From: JBBDYH01 sp040901795
GTDB lineage: Bacteria > Planctomycetota > Planctomycetia > Pirellulales > JALHPA01
Length of the DNA stretch: 43,784 bases
Direction: 5' to 3'
NCBI GenBank assembly: GCA_040901795.1
Contig: JBBDYH010000025.1
Location: 1 to 43,784 of the forward strand
The notes beneath the pieces were generated by a model. The model made no database searches, had not been told where the DNA came from, and was given only the letters and a program-made list of their open reading frames with translations. This document shows positions 10,700-17,177 of the stretch, in pieces (the first letter of the stretch is position 1; each line of letters begins with the position of its first letter). The position numbers were made by a program, and so were the translations under genes.

Positions 10700-11893
10700 T
10701 TACTTCTCCGCCGTGGCCAGCTCGCGCGTCCCGGGCTTGTAGTGCGGGAAGGTCTCGTTGAATTCGATCTTGGCGTTTTTGATCTCCGCCTCGATCAGTT
10801 GATCGACAAGCCACTGGGAGAACGCCGGCATCATTTTGCTGCGCACTTCCTCCAGCGCTTTGCCCCCTGGCTTGACCTCGGTGACGGTGATCAAGTGCAT
10901 GCCGAAAGGTGTGGCCACCGGCTCGCTGATCTGACCCTGTTGCAGATCGAATGCCGGGCGATTGAAGGCCTCGACCATGGGTCCTTCGCGGCGGATGAAG
11001 CCCAGGTCTCCCCCTTCGCTGCGGCTGGGACCGGCGGAGTACTGTTTGGCGGCGTCGGCGAACGTGAGCTTGCCCGCATCGATATCCGCTTTGATCCGTG
11101 TGGCCTGGGTACGGACTTCGTTCATCTCGGCCTGATTACCGCTCCCCTTGGGCCGCAGCAGGATGTGGCTGACGCGGAGCTCGGTGCCGTCAAATTGCCG
11201 CGAGTTCTTCTTGAAATACGCTTGAATCGTTTCCTCCTTGCTATATTTGCTCAGCAGTTTCTGCAGGCTGACTTCATTGCCGACGCGGTTACGCAACGCG
11301 GCGCGCGTGAGCCCCGACTGCCGCAGATACTGCGAGAGCGAATTGTTTTGGGCCTTCAGTTGCTCGCCAATCCGGTCAATCTGCGTGTCGATCTCCTCCG
11401 CTGTGGCAACCAGGTCCTGTTTTTTGATGAACTCGAACACCAGGCGTTGGCTAATCAATTGCGCCAGCATTGCCGCCTGAAACTGCGGCATCTGGTCGGG
11501 GTTGATCTGTTGCTGGCTGGACACACCGGCCAGCGCCCGGTCCACGTCCTCCTTGTAGATCGGCTGGTCGTTGACGCGCGCCACCACGGTGCGATCGCCG
11601 GTGGCCTGCGAGCTGGCCGTTGATTTCTTGCTGGCCGCTGGCTGTGCCGGTTGGGCGGCCGCACCGCCAACCATTAGGCCACAGATGAGCAGTGATGAAT
11701 ACGGACCAAGGAACGCCCTAGCGCGACTGGTTACGGCCCGTTGGGCCTTGACGAAATACTTCTGACCCCGGAACCCAGGGTCGACCCGGCACCCGGCTGA
11801 GCCGCGTGCCGGGTGCCCGCCTGTGCTTTCGAGTTCGGGGCCTTCAGCCCCGGTCCCATGCTGAACCCTGAACCCTGAACCCTGAACCCTCAT
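10700..11893 (-). CDS. Parvulin-type peptidylprolyl isomerase (SurA/PrsA-like)
   Basis: The product has a SurA_N-like chaperone region (about 80-200; VVARVNDQPIYKEDVDRAL, LAQLISQRLVFEFIKKQDL). A PpiC rotamase domain follows (about 225-335; RVSHILLRPKG, FADAAKQYS, GGDLGFIRREGPMVEAF, GQISEPVATPFGMHLI). The membrane or signal helix is at about residues 70-85 (YSSLLICGLMVGGAAA). It is thus expected to fold proteins outside the cytoplasmic membrane. The only canonical in-frame start is ATG 11891-11893, which overlaps the upstream stop as TAATG. The first 45 or so codons run through four GGGTTCA units and a GC-rich hairpin (11788-11817), so the leader is repeat-derived and unusually long. A non-canonical downstream start remains possible. 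Confidence 0.88.
   Translation of the reverse strand: MRVQGSGFRVQHGTGAEGPELESTGGHPARGSAGCRVDPGFRGQKYFVKAQRAVTSRARAFLGPYSSLLICGLMVGGAAAQPAQPAASKKSTASSQATGDRTVVARVNDQPIYKEDVDRALAGVSSQQQINPDQMPQFQAAMLAQLISQRLVFEFIKKQDLVATAEEIDTQIDRIGEQLKAQNNSLSQYLRQSGLTRAALRNRVGNEVSLQKLLSKYSKEETIQAYFKKNSRQFDGTELRVSHILLRPKGSGNQAEMNEVRTQATRIKADIDAGKLTFADAAKQYSAGPSRSEGGDLGFIRREGPMVEAFNRPAFDLQQGQISEPVATPFGMHLITVTEVKPGGKALEEVRSKMMPAFSQWLVDQLIEAEIKNAKIEFNETFPHYKPGTRELATAEK
11788..11817. repeat. GC-rich hairpin inside the isomerase leader
   Basis: GGCACCCGGC (11788-11797) pairs perfectly with GCCGGGTGCC (11808-11817) over a 10-base loop. It lies within the N-terminal codons of the isomerase gene on the minus strand. 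Confidence 0.85.
11862..11889. repeat. (TGAACCC)x4 heptamer array at the isomerase start
   Basis: Four TGAACCC units, the inverse complement of the GGGTTCA array in carB, follow directly after the isomerase ATG on the minus strand and are translated as RVQGSGFRVQ. Confidence 0.95.
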
Positions 11894-13233
11894 TATGGCA
11901 ACTCCAGGTCTTTTAACTCGTACTGCACCGGCAACTGATAAATCGTGCTGGGCGTCTGGTAGACGAACTTGTGCCCCGCCAGACCCTGCTCGACTTCGAA
12001 GAAGTAGGCCACGCCGATTTCGTCCTCGGTGCGGTTGGTCGTTTCAAAGCCGCCATTCTCCATACGTGCGCCCTTGCTATCGACGAGATACGCCTCGTTG
12101 TTCAATAGCCAGCTCACCAAGTGCGAGTCGAATGCGTTGAATGTCTCGGCATACTTCACACGGACCCGGACTTCCCACACATCGTTGACCTTCCGCACGC
12201 TGTCCAGGGTCACGGTGGCATTGTGCCGTTGCTGTTCAGTCTTTTTGGCGTTCTCCAATCCACTGAACTCGAATGCTTCCAGCTTGCCGGGGATCAGCAC
12301 TTCGACGGTTCCCTTGAGCGTGGCAATGGATTGGACGCTTCGCGGTGGCGCCTTCAAGGGCAGCTCCAGCTCGACGGCGCTTGCACCCTGGTGGACCAAC
12401 GCCGAGCGTTCCCCCTGACCGGCAACCGAAAGCGGACCGCCCTGTTCGTCGCGGGCCTGCACGGCGTCGAGTTTTTGCCGCAGTGTGATCGGCCGCAGCC
12501 GCGGCTCCCAGGAAACCTCCAACGCCACGTGCAGCAACGCCTCGTCGTGCGTCCGCAGATCGCGCTCCAGTCGCAGCCCCGTGGCCTGAAAGCGCAGCGG
12601 TCCGTTGTAAAAGGCGCCTTCGCTGCGCGGCCGCTGATCGGGCATTGCGGAGCGGAGCTGGACGCCGTCTTGAGCGAAGCTGTAGACCGAGAGCTTCGCT
12701 CGATCGGCAATTGTATCGAGCGCTTTCCAAAACGGTGCTTTTTCGAGATCAACGTCCACGGTCGTCTCAGCCGGCGTTTCCAGGACGAGCTTGTTGCCCG
12801 TTTGCTTCTCGAATTCTTCCGCCACGCGCGGCAGCCCAATCCCCTTGCCTTGCAGCGTAATGGTCGCAGCCTGCATTGCCTGATCGGCGGCCTGCCGGTC
12901 GAACTCCCGGCGCAGCCGGCGGACGGCGTCGCCGACGGCGGCGGGTGGATTGTCGGACGCCTTCGGCAGGTGTTCGAGCACGCCGGGACCGAGTTTGACC
13001 AGTTCGGCAAAGGCCCGATCGCGCGCCGCGATTTCGGCCGCGTCGAGCTGGCGGACCAGCCGGCGGGCCTGCCGTGTTAGGTCGTCGTCCGCCGCCTTCG
13101 CCGGCGCGGTCGCGGAGTCCGTTTTCGCTTTGGTTTCAACGGCTTGGACTTCGGCGAGCTCAGTCGAGCCGCGCGCATCGCTCGCTTGCATTAAGCCGAT
13201 GAGAATCAGGGCTGTGATCAATCCCCTTGGCAT
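11893..13233 (-). CDS. Exported protein with secretin short N-terminal (STN)-like domain
   Basis: This 446-residue protein has a short signal peptide (GLITALILIGLMQASDA). An Ala-rich spacer and a helical region follow (about 50-115; DLTRQARRLVRQLDAAE, FAELVKLGPGVLEHL), which looks like HEAT-type helices. Residues about 122-185 (ITLQGKGIGLPRVAEEFEKQ, then LVLETPAETTVDVDLE, then APFWKALDTIADRAKLSVY) match the pattern of the STN domain found in secretins and TonB receptors, where it binds peptidoglycan or partners. The remaining 260 residues are beta-rich and I do not recognise them. The gene overlaps the isomerase start as TAATG, so translational coupling is likely and a shared envelope role is plausible. 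Its real function is unknown. Confidence 0.72.
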   Translation of the reverse strand: MPRGLITALILIGLMQASDARGSTELAEVQAVETKAKTDSATAPAKAADDDLTRQARRLVRQLDAAEIAARDRAFAELVKLGPGVLEHLPKASDNPPAAVGDAVRRLRREFDRQAADQAMQAATITLQGKGIGLPRVAEEFEKQTGNKLVLETPAETTVDVDLEKAPFWKALDTIADRAKLSVYSFAQDGVQLRSAMPDQRPRSEGAFYNGPLRFQATGLRLERDLRTHDEALLHVALEVSWEPRLRPITLRQKLDAVQARDEQGGPLSVAGQGERSALVHQGASAVELELPLKAPPRSVQSIATLKGTVEVLIPGKLEAFEFSGLENAKKTEQQRHNATVTLDSVRKVNDVWEVRVRVKYAETFNAFDSHLVSWLLNNEAYLVDSKGARMENGGFETTNRTEDEIGVAYFFEVEQGLAGHKFVYQTPSTIYQLPVQYELKDLELP

Positions 13234-13291
13234 ATGTCCATTCTATAGGCTACAGCACCATGTCGCCACCACGACGATCGCGATGTAAGCC

Positions 13292-13327
13292 GCACACTCC
13301 GTGTGCGGAACGGCACACGGAGTGTGC
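13292..13327. repeat. Inverted repeat in the divergent intergenic region
   Basis: GCACACTCCGTGTGC (13292-13306) pairs perfectly with GCACACGGAGTGTGC (13313-13327) across a 6-base loop. Each arm is itself nearly self-complementary. It lies between the divergent STN-like and DUF1570 genes and looks like a dispersed hairpin. Confidence 0.85.
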
Positions 13328-13428
13328 CTACTACTTCGATCCACGTGACCTAAACTTGTTCGTGCAATGCCCCGTCCCGCTGTACCGGTTTTGGCGATCA
13401 CAAGCATCCTACCAATCGTGAGGTCTGC

Positions 13429-14535
13429 ATGGGCGCTCAGCGTGTTTTGAAGTTCTCGATCATCTTTCTGGCGATTGTCTGTGCCCGATTCGACGATCGA
13501 CGCGCTGACGCAGAAGAGCCAGGCAAGTTCACGATCGATGTCCTCGTTCGCGGCACGCGGCTGGAAGGCACGCCGCTGGCCTGGTCGGAAAATCTGGTCT
13601 TCCTGTTGGGCCGCGACGGGCGGCTGTGGAACTTTTCACCGAATGAGGCGCAGGACTACCGCAAAACCGCCTCCGAGTTCCGTCCGTACACGGCAAACAT
13701 GCTCCGCGCCCGTCTGGAGAGTGAGCTGGGCCGCGCGTATGAGGTCAGCAGCACGGGGCATTTCCTGGTGGCCCATCCGCGCGGGCAGAAGGAGCAGTGG
13801 GCGGAGCGGTTCGAGGAGATGTATCGCTCGTTTGTCGCGTATTTCAGTGTCCGCGGTTTCCGGCTGCAGCAACCGCCGTTTCCGCTGGTCGCGATCGTTT
13901 GGAGCAGCAAGGAGGACTTCCAGCGCTACACCGTGCGCGACGGCCTCAAGCCGACGAGCGACATGTTGGGCTACTACTCGCTCGATACGAATCGTGTGGC
14001 GTTGTTCGACGTGGGCGACGGACGCGCCGACTCTGCCGACTGGCAGCGCAACTACTCCACGACGATCCATGAAGCGGCCCATCAGACAGCGTTCAACACC
14101 GGCATCCACAATCGCTTTGCGCCGCCGCCCCGTTGGGTGGCCGAGGGGCTGGGCACAATGTTCGAAGCCCGCGGCGTGAACAACTCACGTGCCTACAACA
14201 ACCAACCTGACCGCATCAACCGCGAGCGGTTCGAGCAATTCCAGCAGTACCGCGCGTCGCGCCGCAAGCCGGATTCGCTGATGCAACTGATCGCGTCGGA
14301 CCGGGCGTTCGACCGAGACAGCGCCGCGGCCTATGGCGAGGCCTGGATGCTGACGTTTTATTTAGTCGAGGCGCTGCCGCGCGAGTACGCGCAGTATCTG
14401 GCGCGCACGGCCAACCGGCCTGCGTTCACGGAGTACACCGCGGCCGCTCGGCTAGCCGATTTCACCGCCGTCTTCGGCAGCGACTTCCGGATGTTCGAAG
14501 CGCGGTTTCTGCGCTTCGTCGATTCGCTGCGGTAG
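13429..14535 (+). CDS. DUF1570 putative zinc-peptidase-like exported protein
   Basis: The 368-residue product starts with a hydrophobic signal-like stretch (FSIIFLAIVCA, about 9-20). It has the DUF1570 layout, with STTIHEAAHQTAFNTGI around residues 211-227. That gives an HExxH motif (His214, Glu215, His218), followed by WVAEGLGTMFE where the glutamate could be the third zinc ligand. YGEAWMLTFYLVE further on also matches gluzincin-type families. The family is common in planctomycetes and its substrates are unknown. No partner gene is close: the upstream gene is divergent and the downstream BlaI gene has its own promoter. Confidence 0.85.
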   Translation: MGAQRVLKFSIIFLAIVCARFDDRRADAEEPGKFTIDVLVRGTRLEGTPLAWSENLVFLLGRDGRLWNFSPNEAQDYRKTASEFRPYTANMLRARLESELGRAYEVSSTGHFLVAHPRGQKEQWAERFEEMYRSFVAYFSVRGFRLQQPPFPLVAIVWSSKEDFQRYTVRDGLKPTSDMLGYYSLDTNRVALFDVGDGRADSADWQRNYSTTIHEAAHQTAFNTGIHNRFAPPPRWVAEGLGTMFEARGVNNSRAYNNQPDRINRERFEQFQQYRASRRKPDSLMQLIASDRAFDRDSAAAYGEAWMLTFYLVEALPREYAQYLARTANRPAFTEYTAAARLADFTAVFGSDFRMFEARFLRFVDSLR

Positions 14536-14617
14536 CTGATGCGGTTTCGCGCCGCCGTTTTGCCGCGCCTTTCGATCGTCTCGTATCGAACGTCGCAAAA
14601 TTCTTTTTGCCAATCGC

Positions 14618-14646
14618 TTGACGACAACTGTCTACATCGCTACACT
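14618..14646 (+). promoter_or_regulatory. Sigma-70-like promoter of the blaI-M56 operon
   Basis: TTGACG (14618-14623) and TACACT (14641-14646) are separated by exactly 17 bases, a good -35/-10 pair about 75 bases before the BlaI start. The putative BlaI operator overlaps it from the -35 box onward. Confidence 0.6.
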
Positions 14647-14670
14647 GCCGCCATGTAGACGACTGTCGTC
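14620..14670. promoter_or_regulatory. Putative BlaI operator dyad
   Basis: GACGACAACTGTCTACAT (14620-14637) and ATGTAGACGACTGTCGTC (14653-14670) form an 18-base inverted repeat matching at 15 positions. The right arm includes a perfect GACGAC T GTCGTC palindrome, and CTACA/TGTAG recalls the TACA..TGTA core of known BlaI/MecI sites. Overlap with the promoter fits autorepression of the repressor/sensor operon. Confidence 0.65.
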
Positions 14671-14720
14671 GAACACCGCGGAGGCGTCATTCCCACAGCC
14701 GCCGCGAGGGAGTAGCGCGA

Positions 14721-15149
14721 ATGGCGAAGTCCAAGGGCAGGCTCAGCCCGGCACAGTACGAGATTCTGCAAGCGATCTGGGATGTCGGTGCGCCGGGTGC
14801 TACACGAATGCAGATCTGGGAGCGCATCTCCCAGAATCGCAAGGTGGTGCGGACGACCATTGTGAATCTGGTCGATCGCCTGGAAGCGCGCGGCTGGCTC
14901 AAACGCATTGAGCAGGAAGGCAGCCTCTTGTTCTGGCCCACCGCGGCGCGCGACCACGTCGAGGCCGACATGGCCGAGGACTTCGTCAAATCGTTCTTCG
15001 GCGGCTCGGCCAGCCACCTGGTGATGAGCCTGCTGGGGAGACAGCAAATCACGCCCGAGGAGGTCGAACGGCTGCGCGAAGTCTACAACGAGGCAGTGGC
15101 CAAGCGGGCGAAAAAGCGAGGCGACGAGCCTAAGAGGAAGAAATCGTGA
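14721..15149 (+). CDS. BlaI/MecI/CopY family transcriptional repressor
   Basis: This 142-residue protein is a penicillinase-repressor family winged helix. LSPAQYEILQAIWDVG at the start, TRMQIWERIS and the recognition-helix region VVRTTIVNLVDRLEARGWL followed by a wing (LFWPTA) are all typical. The C-terminal helices (about 85-130) would form the dimer. In known systems the repressor is cut or inactivated when a BlaR-type membrane metalloprotease senses its signal. Here the gene overlaps the M56 gene by four bases (GTGA at 15146), so the two are translated together. A promoter and dyad operator lie directly upstream. Planctomycetes carry many such pairs, and beta-lactam sensing should not be assumed. 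Confidence 0.93.
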   Translation: MAKSKGRLSPAQYEILQAIWDVGAPGATRMQIWERISQNRKVVRTTIVNLVDRLEARGWLKRIEQEGSLLFWPTAARDHVEADMAEDFVKSFFGGSASHLVMSLLGRQQITPEEVERLREVYNEAVAKRAKKRGDEPKRKKS

Positions 15150-17122
15150 GCGCGTTTTGGGGGCAACTTCCGTCGCTGGTGGCACTGGCCGCGCACGTGG
15201 CCATCTGCGTGACCGGCGTTTTGATTGCCGGGGTGGCGGCGCTTTGGTTCTGCCACAACCGGTCGGCGCCGCTGCGACATGCGCTGGCGCTGGGCGTGCT
15301 GGTGGCGACGGTGACGGTCCCGGCCATCGCGGCGCTTTACCAGTATCGCTTCATGCGCTTCCAGTTCGGCGCCGCGCCAAAGCCCTCGCTTGTCTCCGCT
15401 GCGACCGCCACACCCAACGAAGGCGCCGTTGCGACGCCCTTTGAAGAACCGGCCGCTGCGGGTACGCCACGCAGCCAAGGTCCGAGCTGGTCGTTCATTC
15501 TCTCGGCGGCGTTTGCGGTGACGTGGGCGACGGGCTTACTTGGCCTGGTCACGCGGGCGGTCGTGGCCCATTGCCGGCAGCGGCAGCACCTCGCCTCGCT
15601 GCGGTCGGTCAGCGACAAGTTCGCGCTGGCGCTCGTCGATCGACTACGCCGATCACTCGGCATCCGACGGCACGTTCAGCTTTTGATCTCGCGCGAGACG
15701 CCGTGGCCGTTCACAGTGGGCCTTGTTCATCCTCGGATTATCGTACCCGGCGAGCTCTTGGAACAACGGTATCGGGACCGGCTCGAAGCAGTCTTGCTGC
15801 ACGAATTGGCGCACGTGCGCCGCTGCGATTGCGGCATCGCCTCGCTCGAAGAGCTAGCGCGGCTCGTTTACTGGTGGAACCCGCTGGTTGCGGCGCTCAC
15901 ATCACACCTCGCGGCGGCACGCGAAGAGATTTGCGACGGGTATGTGTTGAACCATGCGGGCGACGGAACATCGCTTGCCGACTACCTGCTGCGCTCGGCG
16001 GAGAAGGCGGCACACTCTCAAGTTCATTTCGCGGTAGGTCTCTCACTGCACGACCCGCTCTCACTCCGACGAAGAGTCGCTCATCTGTTGAATGGAGATC
16101 GCAAGACCATGATTCGCATCAGTTCACTCGCAGTCGGGGCCATTGTCCTTGTGGCACTTGTCGTCTCGTTTCTCTTCACGCATGCGAACTATGCGAGCGC
16201 CCAACTAATTCCTGGTATACCAGTAAACGTGGGGCCTATAGTGAACTCGTCAACGTGGGGAGACTTTGATCCAGAAATCTCCAGTGATGGACTTACCTTA
16301 TACTTCAGAAGCGAACGCGATTTCGGAGGGATTTTCTTTACGCAACGCGATGGAGTGTCATCGTCTTGGGGACCGCCGCAACCTCTGCCTGCGCTCGTTT
16401 CTGGCGGTTCACCGGGGGCTGGGCCCACGGTAACCGACGATGAGCTACTGATGTTCTTTTTCGCTACTGAACGCGGTGGAACACCGCATTCCGATATCTA
16501 TCTGTCATCCCGTAATTCGAAGGCCGACGCATGGGGACCACCAATTAATCTGGGCAGTCTCCTGAATTCTCCGTTCAACGATCGAAATCCAAGCATTTCA
16601 TCGGATGGGCTGACACTCTTTTTTGCATCCGATCGTGATGCTCCGTCGGCCTTAGGCCAAGGTCAGGACATCTATCTTTCTCAGCGAGGTTCACGCGCCG
16701 ACCCGTTTGGCCCTCCAATACGACTCGGGAATCAAATCAACAGCGAGCGCCTCGACTCTGGGCCTGATATATCCTCAGATGGTTTGCTTCTGATATTTCA
16801 TTCTACACGTGAGGGTTCCCCGACCGATCAAGACATATTCTATTCGCAAAGAGCGTCGATTCTTGACGCATGGGGTCCGGCACAAAAACTCGGCCCTGCG
16901 GTCAATAGCGCGCCTTTCGCGCAAGGAGCGCCGAGCATTTCCAGCGACGGTCGCTACCTGTACTACTCCGCTTTTTCGCATGCTACAGACGCCAGAACGT
17001 CGGAATTATTCGTAGTTGAAATCGTTCCTGAGCCGTCCACCAGCGTTCTAATGGGTGCCGCGGGCGTCATGCTCGGCGTATTTCTGTTGAGTCATCAGCG
17101 AAAATCTCGGCAGGAAGTTTAA
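15146..17122 (+). CDS. M56 (BlaR1-like) membrane metalloprotease fused to a PD40 propeller and PEP-CTERM tail
   Basis: The 658-residue product has an N-terminal membrane part (helices about 9-35, 44-64 and 116-141). The M56 zinc motif is HELAH at 219-223 (VLLHELAHVRRCD), followed by YWWNPLV and AREEICDGYVL as in BlaR1/MecR1. A further helix at about 324-346 leads outside the cytoplasm. A normal BlaR1 would now have a penicillin-binding domain. Instead, residues about 360-620 contain five or so PD40-type propeller blades (SSDGLTLYF, DIYLSQRGS, DAWGPPINLG). The end (PEPSTSVLMGAAGVMLGVFLL then basic residues) is a PEP-CTERM signal. The GTG start overlaps the blaI stop. The likely role is to sense an extracellular ligand with the propeller and release BlaI by proteolysis; the ligand is unknown. 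Confidence 0.88.
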   Translation: MSAFWGQLPSLVALAAHVAICVTGVLIAGVAALWFCHNRSAPLRHALALGVLVATVTVPAIAALYQYRFMRFQFGAAPKPSLVSAATATPNEGAVATPFEEPAAAGTPRSQGPSWSFILSAAFAVTWATGLLGLVTRAVVAHCRQRQHLASLRSVSDKFALALVDRLRRSLGIRRHVQLLISRETPWPFTVGLVHPRIIVPGELLEQRYRDRLEAVLLHELAHVRRCDCGIASLEELARLVYWWNPLVAALTSHLAAAREEICDGYVLNHAGDGTSLADYLLRSAEKAAHSQVHFAVGLSLHDPLSLRRRVAHLLNGDRKTMIRISSLAVGAIVLVALVVSFLFTHANYASAQLIPGIPVNVGPIVNSSTWGDFDPEISSDGLTLYFRSERDFGGIFFTQRDGVSSSWGPPQPLPALVSGGSPGAGPTVTDDELLMFFFATERGGTPHSDIYLSSRNSKADAWGPPINLGSLLNSPFNDRNPSISSDGLTLFFASDRDAPSALGQGQDIYLSQRGSRADPFGPPIRLGNQINSERLDSGPDISSDGLLLIFHSTREGSPTDQDIFYSQRASILDAWGPAQKLGPAVNSAPFAQGAPSISSDGRYLYYSAFSHATDARTSELFVVEIVPEPSTSVLMGAAGVMLGVFLLSHQRKSRQEV

Positions 17123-17177
17123 TTCTGCTTGTGCTTACTTCAGCAAGGCAGCTCAACTGTTTTGGGAAGAGATCACC

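Noticed and set aside
9857..11623. A 588-codon plus-strand open frame
   Set aside because: It lies antisense to the M48 and isomerase genes, has His/Gln/Arg-rich shadow composition and no recognisable domain.
12121..13080. A 319-codon plus-strand open frame
   Set aside because: It is antisense to the STN-like protein, which has a signal peptide and sensible composition.
14721..17122. A beta-lactam resistance operon
   Set aside because: The sensor lacks a penicillin-binding domain and no beta-lactamase gene is present; BlaI/M56 pairs in planctomycetes serve varied signals.
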